A stretch of 64,000 nt of DNA, from positions 682,001 through 746,000 of the forward strand of contig CAJXVW010000001.1 in assembly GCA_913062645.1 (NCBI GenBank). Reading direction: 5' to 3'. A program made the position numbers and the translations under genes. Each line of letters opens with the position of its first letter. Position 1 is the stretch's first letter. Under the pieces are notes generated by a model, which worked only from the letters and a program-made list of their open reading frames with translations, was not told the origin of the DNA and ran no database searches. The stretch comes from an uncultured Mycoplasmatota bacterium (GTDB lineage Bacteria; Bacillota_I; Bacilli_A; Izemoplasmatales; Izemoplasmataceae). Of this stretch, positions 37,401 to 45,469 are shown piece by piece.

Positions 37401-40400
37401 CCACAGACTGTTGAACTCGTCGTAGAAGAACTTGACGTCGAACTCTTCGGGATAGAGTTCGTTGTTCTGTTCAAACTCGATGTAGACGTGGAACATGCCG
37501 TCCATGATCGGGAAGAAACTGATCAACGTGACATTGTAGGTGCCGCCGACATATGTGGCGAAGCGGTCGATGCACGGTTGTTGATTGGCCGGATCGAAGT
37601 ACGTCGCACAGATGGAATCGATTGTCCATCCCGCCTGGCGGAATGTTTCGGTGAACTGCTCGACGTGGTTGCGGAAGTCCTCGTCACCACCGTGATAGGG
37701 GTCGCCGGTGATGGAAATCTTGAGGTTGTCCGAGGCGTCGTAATAGAACTCGACGTAGACTTCCTCGTGCCATTCGTCGGGGGCTGCCGGATCGAAGTAG
37801 AAGTGACGGATCACGGCTTTGTACTGGCCACTGGGGAGCGGGTAGAACTCGACGAGTTCCATGATGTAGTTGAAATCATGGTTGTCGCGCTTGTCGATGC
37901 ACTCGAGTGCTTCGTCGCCGCTGAAGAACAAGTTGCAGACGTCGATCGAGGACAGGCTCGCATCATCGTATTGCGAGATGAAGTCGGTGAAGAACTGGCG
38001 ATAGTCGTTGAACTCCGCTTGATCGACGAGGAAATGAATCTTGATGTTGCCGAATTCATCTTCGTAGAACAGGATGTAATCTTCTTGGACGAACTGTTCG
38101 TTGGATGAAATCGCGTCGACTTGCATGCTGTAGTACCAGACGCCGTCCATCAGCGGATGGAGATCCAGGAGCATGTAGGTGAAGTTGGCGATGCCGGTGC
38201 TGCGTCCGGCGAGACATTCGGCGACGATGTCGCCTTCGAAGTACATGTTGCAGAAGTCGTCGTCGGTGATCGACGGGTCTTGCAGATCGGCGATGTATTG
38301 CTCCATGTAATCACGGAAGAACATCATCGGATCCTGCTCGAACTTCATCTTCCAATTGTTGTTCATGTCCTGGAAGAAGGTCGCGATCATCCGTTTGCTG
38401 TATTCGTCGGTGCCGTTGTTGTAGATCAGCTCGACACCATAACTGCCATCACCATGCGGCCAGAATCCGCCGAGGGTGATCGCATAGCTGAAGTCGTAAT
38501 TGTTGTCGCGTTCGTCGATGCAGCCGTCTTGATCCTCGGGATCGAAGAACTTGCCACAGACATCGGCGCTCGGAATGCTGGAATCCTGGAACTCGGCGAT
38601 CAGATCGAGCACGAGTTGCTTGTAGATGTCGATGTTCGGATCAACGTCCGCCCACTTCAGTTTCAAGTTGCCGGTATTGTCCCACACGAACTCGACGGCT
38701 TGTGTGATCGTTTCACTGCTGGTTCCATCGTAGATTTCGGCTTCAAAGACCCAGTATCCGAACTCGTCGCGATATAGGTCAAGCAACGTGGCGGTGCCGC
38801 CGTTGCTGATGAACAGATCGCGTTCGTCGACGCATTCGCTGGTCGCGCCTTCGAGCAGGAAGGTGTCGCAGACCGTGGTGCTGTCGAGCGCACTGTTCTG
38901 ATAATCTTCCATGAATTGCAGGAGGAACTGATAATATTGATCGTATTCGCCGTCACCATCGCGCATGACGATTTTCAGATTGCCATCGATGTCGTAGATA
39001 AACTCGATCGGTTGCACTATCGTGTCGACGTTGGTGCCGTCGTTCAACTCCAGTTTGAATTCCCATGTGACGTCGTCCAGCTGATAGAATTCCATCAGCG
39101 TTGCCGTGATGCCGTCGGCCAGGAACTGGTCGCGGTCGGCTGCGCATTGATCGAAATCTTCATTGTCGAGATACGTGGTGCAGACCCACATGCTGTCGAT
39201 CGAATCGTCCTGATAGTCGGCGATGAAGTCTTGAACGAAGTCATAGTAGACTTGGTACATGTCGCCGTCGTCGCCCATTTTGAGTTTGAGATCGTTGTTG
39301 TTGTCATAGACGAAATCGACCTTGACGTGTTCGTCGTAAATGTTACCTCCCTCGTCGAACCGGACGACAAAGATCCACTGGTCGTTGTCATCGATGTACA
39401 GATCAAGCAGTTCGACGCTGTTGGGTTCGTTGACGAACTCGTCGCGCTCATCGGCGCATCCTTGCGGGTCGTCATCGATGAGGTACTGGGAACAGACGGT
39501 GTAGGAATCGAGTGCACTGTCCTGGTAATCAGCGATGAAGTCACTCAGCAGTTGATAGTAGGTGTCGTACAACGGATCTTGCGGTTCGCTGTCCCACAAG
39601 GCCCGCAGCTCGTCGTCTTCGTTGTAGACGAATACCACGACTTGGGTTTCGACGGTTACATCGGTACCATCGTTGATCTCCAGATCGAAAGACCATTCCT
39701 GTAACGCGTCATCGAACTTGAGGTCGATGAACGTCAGCGTGGTGCCGCTGGCGAGGAAGTCGTCACGTTCGGCGGCACATGCGGCGGAGTCGTCCGTTTG
39801 GAAGTACGTGTCGCAGAAGACCGCACTGTCGATGGTCGGGTTGTCGTAGTCTTCTACCAATTCCACCAGGAATGCGCGGTAGATGTCGTATTCCGAAGGT
39901 TCTCCGCTGTCCGGATCAATCTGTATCTTCAGTTCACCCATGATGTTGTGGAACCAGGCTTCAAACTGGATGGTGCCCTGACTGATGCCGTCCACCAACA
40001 TGTTGACCGTCACCAGATAATGGTCTTCGTAAGGCTCGAGGGATACGACTTCTTGGGTGTAGCTGCCTTCCTCTTTCTGTTCGTATCCGTCCATGCAGAC
40101 ATCGTATTGATCATCCACGAAGTACTCGTTGCAGACGTCCTCGGCTGTGCGGTCGGATCGGAAGAAGTCGTCAAACAGATCGTTCAGGAACGCCAGGAAG
40201 TCGGCTTCCGTGAAGACCATTTCGGCGTATTGTTCGATAACGTGCAGTTGCAACACGGCGCTCGTGTCGTAGAACACGTCGAGCGTATAGGCGACCGTGC
40301 CACTGCCGTACATGTCGTCGTCCCAGTTGGCGGATCCGATGAACTGGGAGCCGTCGGCAACGAGACTGATGTACTCGAAGGTCAGGTTGTTGGCGAGATT

Positions 40401-41045
40401 TTCCTCGCGGTCGCCCTGACATTGCGTGATGTCGTCATCGATGTTGTACGTTGCGCAAATCGTGGCGGAGTCAATCGCCGGATTGGTGTAGTCATTCAAA
40501 AACTGCTGGAACAACGCCGTGGCGTCTTCCAACGTGACCGTCAAGGTCGTCGGATCGGTCGTTTCGACCTCGTAGTCCCAGAAGTTGATGTACATGATGC
40601 CTTCGACGTAGGTAAGACCGATTTCGAAGGTGTAGCTGGTCAGACCGTCGGGACTGACGATGACCAATTCGTAGATGTCTTGCGTGGAGAGCGACGGTTG
40701 TTTCGTCACTCCTTCAATCGTCCAGCCTTCGAGATCCTCGGGGATCAGTTCGGAGCGGCTGGCGCGGCATTCGTCGAGCAACGGAATGTTGGTCACGGAA
40801 AAATAGTCGTCGCAGAATGTCGTGTTGGTGGTATCAGCGTATTCGGCGAGAATCGTGTTGAACACGTTGATGACCGCGTCTTCTTGCAGTTCGCCGACCG
40901 ACTCGCCCTGGCAGATATCCGCCTCGGGGTTGTCACGGCAATATTGTTCACTGATTTCCTCGACAACTTCCGGCGAGAACATGTCGCACCCCGCCATCGC
41001 GAAGGCACCGAGAAACACGGTGAACAGTAACAACAGTCGTTTCAT
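34467..41045 (-). CDS. Giant repeat lipoprotein (2192 residues, about 20 repeats)
   Basis: A single intact frame encodes a 2192-residue lipoprotein. Signal peptide MKRLLLLFTVFLGAFAMAGC has the lipobox AMAGC (Cys20). The rest is about 20 divergent tandem units of 105-115 residues. Each unit starts with a helix of the type FxxFxxDYxDxS-L/I-xS, then V/I/F-C-xxY/F-F...C with C-x11-C spacing in most units, then R/D-rich turn, then three or four beta strands (D-G-T..., F-x-YDxxNxLK). Two units lack both Cys. The protein is strongly acidic. I recognise no known family or enzyme motif. GGGAGG precedes the ATG. Single-gene unit with its own promoter and terminator. Probably a surface-exposed fibrous or binding protein (inference). 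Confidence 0.85.
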   Translation of the reverse strand: MKRLLLLFTVFLGAFAMAGCDMFSPEVVEEISEQYCRDNPEADICQGESVGELQEDAVINVFNTILAEYADTTNTTFCDDYFSVTNIPLLDECRASRSELIPEDLEGWTIEGVTKQPSLSTQDIYELVIVSPDGLTSYTFEIGLTYVEGIMYINFWDYEVETTDPTTLTVTLEDATALFQQFLNDYTNPAIDSATICATYNIDDDITQCQGDREENLANNLTFEYISLVADGSQFIGSANWDDDMYGSGTVAYTLDVFYDTSAVLQLHVIEQYAEMVFTEADFLAFLNDLFDDFFRSDRTAEDVCNEYFVDDQYDVCMDGYEQKEEGSYTQEVVSLEPYEDHYLVTVNMLVDGISQGTIQFEAWFHNIMGELKIQIDPDSGEPSEYDIYRAFLVELVEDYDNPTIDSAVFCDTYFQTDDSAACAAERDDFLASGTTLTFIDLKFDDALQEWSFDLEINDGTDVTVETQVVVFVYNEDDELRALWDSEPQDPLYDTYYQLLSDFIADYQDSALDSYTVCSQYLIDDDPQGCADERDEFVNEPNSVELLDLYIDDNDQWIFVVRFDEGGNIYDEHVKVDFVYDNNNDLKLKMGDDGDMYQVYYDFVQDFIADYQDDSIDSMWVCTTYLDNEDFDQCAADRDQFLADGITATLMEFYQLDDVTWEFKLELNDGTNVDTIVQPIEFIYDIDGNLKIVMRDGDGEYDQYYQFLLQFMEDYQNSALDSTTVCDTFLLEGATSECVDERDLFISNGGTATLLDLYRDEFGYWVFEAEIYDGTSSETITQAVEFVWDNTGNLKLKWADVDPNIDIYKQLVLDLIAEFQDSSIPSADVCGKFFDPEDQDGCIDERDNNYDFSYAITLGGFWPHGDGSYGVELIYNNGTDEYSKRMIATFFQDMNNNWKMKFEQDPMMFFRDYMEQYIADLQDPSITDDDFCNMYFEGDIVAECLAGRSTGIANFTYMLLDLHPLMDGVWYYSMQVDAISSNEQFVQEDYILFYEDEFGNIKIHFLVDQAEFNDYRQFFTDFISQYDDASLSSIDVCNLFFSGDEALECIDKRDNHDFNYIMELVEFYPLPSGQYKAVIRHFYFDPAAPDEWHEEVYVEFYYDASDNLKISITGDPYHGGDEDFRNHVEQFTETFRQAGWTIDSICATYFDPANQQPCIDRFATYVGGTYNVTLISFFPIMDGMFHVYIEFEQNNELYPEEFDVKFFYDEFNSLWMTFASMGPRIDFDTAQTYIDDFVSMFNDPFTTNDDFATQLLHPNSHWIAYEWRQSSIDNGLTITHWWLTEMYGNYTFEFEMTDGTRHYFEVLFHDESGTLLAELWYPEDGIYYDDAWDWAGQLFSTIASGAGTEDICATFFGADSYQRCTEELSHWLLNGEQVAPFMLYDMMDYWELELEFTFPGGNIEYHSWDLVFFWDDNNVLRAEFSSELGPDDPVTWNDAEAFLGQIVQGLNNGDNIDDICNALFYIEDSFACAAALQYIRDTGATIINVHANDMGDHWEFEFELEYTDLSVEWYYLYVTLHFQADRTIRAHIFEAGDGIPMADKEAHLYNFQTDFNDGSLDATTFCQMYVGVDTQDNCVALYTDVHADGYDLYWWFYDFHYEPNYLEFATYANSDSIAYYISYEVKFFYDENDQLKFDLLYPFSYTYGDQADVQIALNDLIGDFNDMTISDDDFCNSWGNLFMDCYGMRQMVRASGDSLQLVGFYDQGDHMFSAHVERIDNTGGVVETVFFHLAIVIDLDGYVNIWGWQEGDIEPMYDIATVTQAFTSFLTDYFDTSLTLDDLFDMYPGTWIPGMRQMLLDDGVTVVVSDVYLINAGSGYEEYEALLTVTDPSGTSSTVTVRFDIYEDWNNNLVPNIYFDHDFPTPPEIDTFLTAFLNAVNNMTIADAEICADFFGPWDSWLCNRLRETLRNESLTLSLIEVHYDEWNTTVEMALSNGLTILLGVDENYDILGNQYLVIYYEIPLDLHDDAQADLESLIDGWIGSGMTLDELCLDIPCNGILAGTKVIDDISINEFYFRPGVYLQPMFSAELTVWFTDSTWQTVYLGQYVTTNMTEPIYTFTYQVLGEELPFPFGYPGLGIIEAQDVIDAFIVDLLDPTIDAQTLCDTYFGTQMRSIDCVEARQMYIDGGYTITVDSWTTGTVDFLASTIHVVTFTFDDGTTTIDMTTGLHIVQLDDTHYFILFIDEYTPAT
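34480..40880 (-). repeat. About 20 divergent protein repeats within the giant lipoprotein
   Basis: The repeats are visible at protein level only: I counted starts by the Y/F-x-x-Y/F-L-x-D-F/L...D-S...C helix, with examples such as LLSDFIADYQDSALDS, FVQDFIADYQDDSIDS and FLLQFMEDYQNSALDS in adjacent units. Units 4 to 8 are most alike; those nearest the C-terminus diverge most. The DNA is not repetitive enough to be a recent amplification. Confidence 0.75.
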
Positions 41046-41077
41046 TAGAATCCTCCCATTCTATTCTTTATACTTCG

Positions 41078-41083
41078 ATTATA
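41078..41083 (-). promoter_or_regulatory. -10 element of the giant lipoprotein gene
   Basis: Minus-strand TATAAT 33 bases before the start codon; the -35 region (TAAGTT at 17 bases) is poor. Confidence 0.45.
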
Positions 41084-41144
41084 CCGCTCGTGCGCGCGGA
41101 ACTTATGAATAAAATGTGAATTATGCTATTTTTTTTGACAAAAA

Positions 41145-41173
41145 AAAGCCCCGTCATTGGTGACGGCGGCTTT
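41145..41173 (-). terminator. Terminator overlapping the end of the aminomutase gene
   Basis: AAAGCC(CC)GTCA - TTGG - TGACGGCGGCTTT, with a small internal mismatch and a U-run on the minus strand. The last codons and stop (41156-41154) form part of the stem. Confidence 0.8.
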
Positions 41174-42383
41174 CGTAAGTGAAGGTGCGATTCTCCCAAG
41201 TGCGGATGGTGTACGTTTGACCATCTCGTTTGACAATGTACTCCGGAAGAAGTGGAACCTTGCCCAATCCACCCGGTGCGTTCATGATGTATGTGGGAAT
41301 CGCCATGCCGCTTGTGAACCCGCGCATGAATTCCATGATGGCCAGTCCGTCATCGAGCGATGGAATCAGATGACTGGTGCCGCGAACGCTTTTGGCGTGG
41401 AAGATGTAGTAGGGACGGATCCTTGCCTGAAGCAGTTTTTGATTGAGATAGGTCATCTTGTACGGGGTATCGTTTAGGCCGCGCAGGAGAACGGCCTGGT
41501 TGCCGACGGAAATCCCTGCATCGACGAGTTTTCGACATGCTTCGCGGGCCTCGTCGGTCACTTCGAAGGAATGGTTGAAATGCGTGTTCAAGTACACGGG
41601 ATGATACTTACTGATCATGTTGACCAGTTCGTTCGTAATGCGCATCGGCATGGTCACCGGCGTGCGACTGCCGATGCGGATGATTTCCACATGATCGATG
41701 GTGCGCAAGGCGGCCAGGATGCGTTCGAGCTGACGATCGCTGAGCAACAGCGCGTCGCCTCCGGTCAGGAGCACATCGCGGATTTCGGGATGATCACGGA
41801 CATACGCGATCGATTCGTCCACGATCGCGTCGGGCGTGTGGTGATCGGTCTCACCGATCAGTCGACGGCGCTGACAATGCCGACAATACATCGCGCAGAT
41901 GTTGGTCACGTTGATGATCAGCCGGTCGGGATAACGACGTGTGACGCTGCCGGCGGGATTGGTGTGTTCCTCATCCATCGGATCGTTGTCACCGGATGTA
42001 TCCAGGACCTCCTGGATCGATGGTACACTGAGCATTTTGATTGGATCGTCGTCGCGTTCGTTGATCAATGCCAGATAGTACGGTACGATTGCGAAACGGT
42101 TGATGGCGGCGACCTGACGAATGTCGGCCAGTTGTGCTTCGTCAAACGACACGAAGCGGGCGAGAAGATCCGGATCGGTGATCCGGTGCTTCATCTGCCA
42201 GTGCCAGTCGTGCCAGTCGGATTCGGTGCCGTTGAACCAGGTTAATAAGGCTTGTTTCTGCTCCTTGTAGTGTTGATCATTCTCCCTCTCAAGACGCTTG
42301 ATGTCGGATTTGAAAGCAAGATAATCGATGGTCTTCTCCTGAAGTTCGCGGGCCCGGTCTAATGACGCTTGGTTCGGACTCAT
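41154..42383 (-). CDS. eam: Glutamate 2,3-aminomutase (radical SAM, KamA family)
   Basis: A 409-residue radical SAM/PLP aminomutase. The [4Fe-4S] motif is CAMYCRHC (Cys163, Cys167, Cys170) and the PLP lysine is in APGGLGK (Lys375). Lysine 2,3-aminomutase binds the substrate side-chain amine with two Asp residues; here those positions are Lys331 (HAKSV) and Asn368 (MNAPGG), the pair that defines glutamate 2,3-aminomutase. The product, beta-glutamate, is a compatible solute. The ATG at 42383 follows GAGGTGAT; an upstream Met-starting extension covers the promoter and is rejected. Single-gene unit. Confidence 0.88.
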   Translation of the reverse strand: MSPNQASLDRARELQEKTIDYLAFKSDIKRLERENDQHYKEQKQALLTWFNGTESDWHDWHWQMKHRITDPDLLARFVSFDEAQLADIRQVAAINRFAIVPYYLALINERDDDPIKMLSVPSIQEVLDTSGDNDPMDEEHTNPAGSVTRRYPDRLIINVTNICAMYCRHCQRRRLIGETDHHTPDAIVDESIAYVRDHPEIRDVLLTGGDALLLSDRQLERILAALRTIDHVEIIRIGSRTPVTMPMRITNELVNMISKYHPVYLNTHFNHSFEVTDEAREACRKLVDAGISVGNQAVLLRGLNDTPYKMTYLNQKLLQARIRPYYIFHAKSVRGTSHLIPSLDDGLAIMEFMRGFTSGMAIPTYIMNAPGGLGKVPLLPEYIVKRDGQTYTIRTWENRTFTYESRRHQ

Positions 42384-42408
42384 GATATCACCTCTATTAT
42401 CTATCTTC

Positions 42409-42437
42409 AGTATAGCAAACCCCGTGCAAAAAAGCAA
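42409..42437 (-). promoter_or_regulatory. Promoter of the glutamate 2,3-aminomutase gene
   Basis: Minus strand: TTGCTT (42437-42432), 17 bases, extended -10 TGCTATACT (TATACT 42414-42409). Confidence 0.6.
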
Positions 42438-42450
42438 AATTCCACAACAA

Positions 42451-42475
42451 AACAAGTAGCCATACGGCTACTTGT
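42451..42475 (-). terminator. Terminator of the carbonic anhydrase-like gene
   Basis: AACAAGTAGCC - ATAC - GGCTACTTGT; the minus-strand TAG stop (42470-42468) is in the stem, followed by a U-rich run. Confidence 0.8.
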
Positions 42476-42971
42476 AGTCGTTCATCAAATCGATGTAATG
42501 CTGGGCATTCAAGCGGTTCGCCGCCAACTCCTCATCGGTCAGTTCACGGATGATGCGCATGGGGTTGCCGAGAACCAGGGTGCGGGCCGGAACGCGCTTG
42601 CCGGGTGGCACAACGGTGCCCGCCGCTACCAGCGCCCCCTGTTCGACGACGCAGCCATCGAGGAGAATGCTGCCCATCCCGATCAAGGCATCGTCTTCGA
42701 CGGTGCAGGCATGGATGATCGCACTGTGACCGACGGTAACGTTCGACCCGATGTGGGTGGGCATGCCGATGTTGGTATGAACGACGGCATTGTCTTGAAT
42801 GTTGGTGCGGTCCCCGATCGTGATTGGAGCCATGTCACCGCGCAGACTGGCGTTGAACCAGATGCTCGCGAACTTGCCGACGGTGATGTCGCCGGCGAGC
42901 GCGGCGCTGTCAAACACGGTTGCGCTCGGATCGATGCGCGGGGTCATGTTCTTGTATTGTTCGATTGTCAT
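42468..42971 (-). CDS. Gamma-carbonic anhydrase family protein
   Basis: A 167-residue left-handed beta-helix protein with hexapeptide repeats (DSAALAGDITVGKFASIW, ITIGDRTNIQDNAVVH, IGSNVTVGHSAIIHACTVEDDALIGMGSIL). The three zinc His positions are present in VVHTN, VGHSA and IIHAC. The C-terminal helix (LTDEELAANRLNAQHYIDL) is typical. Members are carbonic anhydrases or acyltransferase-like assembly proteins. The ATG at 42971 is favoured over a GTG nine bases upstream because GAGGTGA then has proper spacing. It lies five bases after the dipeptidase gene, so the two are co-transcribed. Confidence 0.85.
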   Translation of the reverse strand: MTIEQYKNMTPRIDPSATVFDSAALAGDITVGKFASIWFNASLRGDMAPITIGDRTNIQDNAVVHTNIGMPTHIGSNVTVGHSAIIHACTVEDDALIGMGSILLDGCVVEQGALVAAGTVVPPGKRVPARTLVLGNPMRIIRELTDEELAANRLNAQHYIDLMNDYK

Positions 42972-42976
42972 GTGAT

Positions 42977-43918
42977 TCACCTCAGAACCGTTCGGACGAT
43001 GCGAGCGAAATTGCCGAACGCGATTTTTTCAATGTCACGATCATTATACCCCATGAGTCGCAGTTCGGCCAGAACATTGCCTGCGTCGGCGATCGTCTGG
43101 AATCCTTCGACGCGGTTGGAGGCGACGTTGTCATACAGATAGTAGCAGACGTCGAAACCGAGTCCAACGTGATCGATGCCGATCGTTTTGACCATGTGGT
43201 GAATGTGTTCGGCCATCTCGTGGACGGTCTGCCGCGATGGTTCGCTGGACAGGAACGGGGCGATGCCGCAAACGCCGACGACACCGTTTTTGCGTTGAAT
43301 CTTGCGCAGTTGTTCGTCGGTGTAGTTGCGGATGTGATCGCACCGTGCCTTGGCGTTGCCGTGGCTGATGATGACCGGGCCCGTGGTGTGTTCGATGATG
43401 TCGTCGAACGTTTGGGCATTGGCATGGGCGAGATCGATGATCATGCCGAGTTCCTCCATCGTATCCAGCACCTCGCGACCGAGCAGCGTCAATCCGTCGG
43501 TCTCGCTGTTGAGTCCGGCGGCGTAGCGGTTGACGTCATTCCAGGTCAAGGACGCGTGGCGCACGCCTTTGGAATAGAGATGCCGCAACTGGTCGATGTC
43601 CTTGAGTTGCCCGAGGCCTTCGATGCCGATGATGACACCGATCTTACCGGCATCTGTGGCGCGTTTGAGGTCATTGCCGTCACGCACGATCTGAAAGAGA
43701 TCGGCCATCGCATCGAGTTCCTGGAAGGCGTTGTCGAAAATCTTCTCGAACTGGTCGGGATCGGTGGTTTTCGGGTCGGTCCAGTTGACAAAGATGCTGT
43801 GGGTCACGCCGCCGTTTTTGTAGCGTTCAAGATGACGGGTGCGAAACGACTCGAGGCGACCTTGCTGGGCCTCGATGTAGAGATCGGTGAGGATGTCGCC
43901 GTGGGCGTCGAATATCAT
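42977..43918 (-). CDS. Membrane dipeptidase-type peptidase (M19)
   Basis: A 313-residue M19 amidohydrolase-fold dipeptidase. The metal ligands appear in IFDAHGDIL (residues 3-8), the GIEG bridging Glu near residue 100, IIDLAHAN and VIISHGNAKA, with VGLGFDVCYY near the C-terminus. No signal peptide, so cytosolic as in most bacterial members, acting on dipeptides. GGAGGGATATAC precedes the ATG. Upstream lies the terminator of the aminotransferase gene. Followed by the carbonic anhydrase-like gene. Confidence 0.88.
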   Translation of the reverse strand: MIFDAHGDILTDLYIEAQQGRLESFRTRHLERYKNGGVTHSIFVNWTDPKTTDPDQFEKIFDNAFQELDAMADLFQIVRDGNDLKRATDAGKIGVIIGIEGLGQLKDIDQLRHLYSKGVRHASLTWNDVNRYAAGLNSETDGLTLLGREVLDTMEELGMIIDLAHANAQTFDDIIEHTTGPVIISHGNAKARCDHIRNYTDEQLRKIQRKNGVVGVCGIAPFLSSEPSRQTVHEMAEHIHHMVKTIGIDHVGLGFDVCYYLYDNVASNRVEGFQTIADAGNVLAELRLMGYNDRDIEKIAFGNFARIVRTVLR

Positions 43919-43933
43919 GTATATCCCTCCGAA

Positions 43934-43956
43934 AAACTGAGGCCGGGCCTCAGTTT
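43934..43956 (-). terminator. Terminator of the aminotransferase gene
   Basis: AAACTGAGGC - CGG - GCCTCAGTTT, with U5 on the minus strand. The TGA stop (43952-43950) lies in the stem. Confidence 0.85.
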
Positions 43957-45146
43957 GTTTGTTGGTTGTAAGCGATCAGACCGCGCTTGAGAATCTCCAT
44001 TGCACGGGCCATGTCGGTGGTGTTGAGAACATAGGCGATGCGGGCTTCGTCCTTGCCGAGACCGGGTGTCGCATAGAATCCTTCGGCGGGGGCGAGCATG
44101 ATGGTCTCACCGTTGTCGTCGAAGTGTTCCAGCATCCAGATGATGAACGCTTCGGCATCGTCCACGGGAAGTTTCACAACCATGTAGAAGGCTCCGGTCG
44201 GACGTTCGACGACCACGCCGTCGATGTTGTTGAGCGCGGTGTAGACGATGTCGCGTCGCGCTTGATATTCGTCGCGGACGTCGTCGATGTATGACTGTGG
44301 CAATTGATAGAGTGCGGCAGCGCCGATCTGTTCCAAGGTGGCGACGCACAGACGGGCCTGACACAGTTTCAGAATGTTCGCGGTGAGTTGTTTGTTGTGC
44401 GAGCAAATGGCGCCGATGCGGGCGCCGCAGGCGCTGTAACGCTTGGAGACGCTTTCGAGCACGACCAACCGATCGTCAATGCCTTGGATCGAGGCCATCG
44501 ATTTGGCGGCGAGACCGTCGAAGGCCATGCCGCGGTAGACCTCGTCACTGATGATGAACAGATCGTGTTCCTTGGCGATGGCGGCCACCATTTCCATTTC
44601 TGCGGTGGTCAGGATGGTGCCGGTCGGATTGCCGGGATTGCTGAACAGAATCGCTTTGGTCCGAGGGGTAATGAGTGCTTCGATGGCGGCTTTGGATGGT
44701 AGATGGAAGCCGTCTTCGGCTTTTGTTGTGATGGGGACGATCTTGGCGTTGACTTCGCCGGTGAACCCATTGTAATTGGTATAGAATGGTTCGGGGACGA
44801 GAATCTCGTCATCCGGATCGCAGATGGCGATGGTTGCAAACGTAACGGCTTCGCTGCCGCCATTGGTGATCAGGATGTCTTCGGGATCGAAATGGATGTT
44901 ATCGCGTGCGAAATAATCGCGGATGGCGTCGATCAGAAGCGGTTCGCCCTGACTGTAAGAATACTTGATGACGGTGGTGTCGTAATCGTGAATCGCATCC
45001 ATGAACACCGGGGGCGTGGGAATGTCGGGTTGCCCGATGTTCAGGTGGTAGACCTTCTTGCCAGCTGCTTTGGCACGCAGTGCGTATGGAACAAGTTTGC
45101 GGACCGGTGATGCCTGCATGGCGACGATGCGTTTGGACAGTTTCAT
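43950..45146 (-). CDS. Class I/II aminotransferase, aspartate aminotransferase-like
   Basis: A 398-residue PLP aminotransferase. Motifs are LNIGQPDIPTPP, TNGGSEAVTFA, SNPGNPTG, ISDEVYRGMAFDG and the PLP-lysine segment ESVSKRYSACGARIG, with ARIAYVLN near the C-terminus. Closest in pattern to the aspartate/aromatic aminotransferases of the Ib group; substrate choice cannot be read. AGAGGGGAC precedes the ATG. Transcribed divergently from the serine operon across a 320-base AT-rich region. Confidence 0.88.
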   Translation of the reverse strand: MKLSKRIVAMQASPVRKLVPYALRAKAAGKKVYHLNIGQPDIPTPPVFMDAIHDYDTTVIKYSYSQGEPLLIDAIRDYFARDNIHFDPEDILITNGGSEAVTFATIAICDPDDEILVPEPFYTNYNGFTGEVNAKIVPITTKAEDGFHLPSKAAIEALITPRTKAILFSNPGNPTGTILTTAEMEMVAAIAKEHDLFIISDEVYRGMAFDGLAAKSMASIQGIDDRLVVLESVSKRYSACGARIGAICSHNKQLTANILKLCQARLCVATLEQIGAAALYQLPQSYIDDVRDEYQARRDIVYTALNNIDGVVVERPTGAFYMVVKLPVDDAEAFIIWMLEHFDDNGETIMLAPAEGFYATPGLGKDEARIAYVLNTTDMARAMEILKRGLIAYNQQTN

Positions 45147-45181
45147 GTCTAGTCCCCTCTTTCTGTCGGAAAATCACCTAT

Positions 45182-45210
45182 ATTGTACCACCTGCATTCC
45201 CATAAATCAA
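45182..45210 (-). promoter_or_regulatory. Sigma-A promoter of the aminotransferase gene
   Basis: Minus strand: TTGATT (45210-45205), 17 bases, extended -10 TGGTACAAT (TACAAT 45187-45182). Confidence 0.7.
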
Positions 45211-45387
45211 CCGTCCGGAGAAAGAAATGAAACCACTTACATTGGATTCTTCCCAGCGGAACTTCGTTGCCAGAAATGACGTGAAAATATTTTCATTCAA
45301 ATTATCGGAAAAAATGTCAAATTGAAATAAAAAAATGGCCAAAAATAGCCAAAAAAAACACATCACAAATAATTTCACGTTTTTTAA
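45211..45387. other. AT-rich divergent intergenic region
   Basis: No gene seen. It holds a perfect 14-base palindrome TGAAAATATTTTCA (45282-45295), runs of A/T, and a TGGCC...GGCCA-like imperfect hairpin (45336-45350). Base composition is far more AT-rich than the genes. With the promoters on both sides and the cre site it is likely regulatory. Confidence 0.4.
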
Positions 45388-45401
45388 TGAAAACGCTTGT
45401 T
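45388..45401 (+). promoter_or_regulatory. cre-like operator overlapping the serine operon -35
   Basis: TGAAAACGCTTGTT matches the cre consensus TGWAARCGYTWNCW at 13 of 14 positions and overlaps the -35 hexamer, a position expected to block RNA polymerase. Confidence 0.6.
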
Positions 45402-45425
45402 TTATTCAAATCGAATTGTTAAAAT
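45397..45425 (+). promoter_or_regulatory. Promoter of the serC-serA-DUF1015/gdh-ilvE operon
   Basis: TTGTTT (45397-45402), 17 bases, extended -10 TGTTAAAAT (TAAAAT 45420-45425). Confidence 0.65.
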
Positions 45426-45469
45426 GCTAATGTGTTGATATCATGGAAACAGAAGAAAGGATTGATGAC

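Noticed and set aside
34480-40880. CRISPR array or tandem DNA repeat
   Set aside because: Repetition is visible only in protein; unit DNA sequences differ too much and no constant spacers exist.
35277-41030. Several long plus-strand frames opposite the giant lipoprotein
   Set aside because: The minus frame has a signal peptide, lipobox, ribosome site, promoter and terminator. The others arise from its biased codon use.
41154-42383. Lysine 2,3-aminomutase
   Set aside because: The two Asp residues that bind the lysine side chain are replaced by Lys331 and Asn368.
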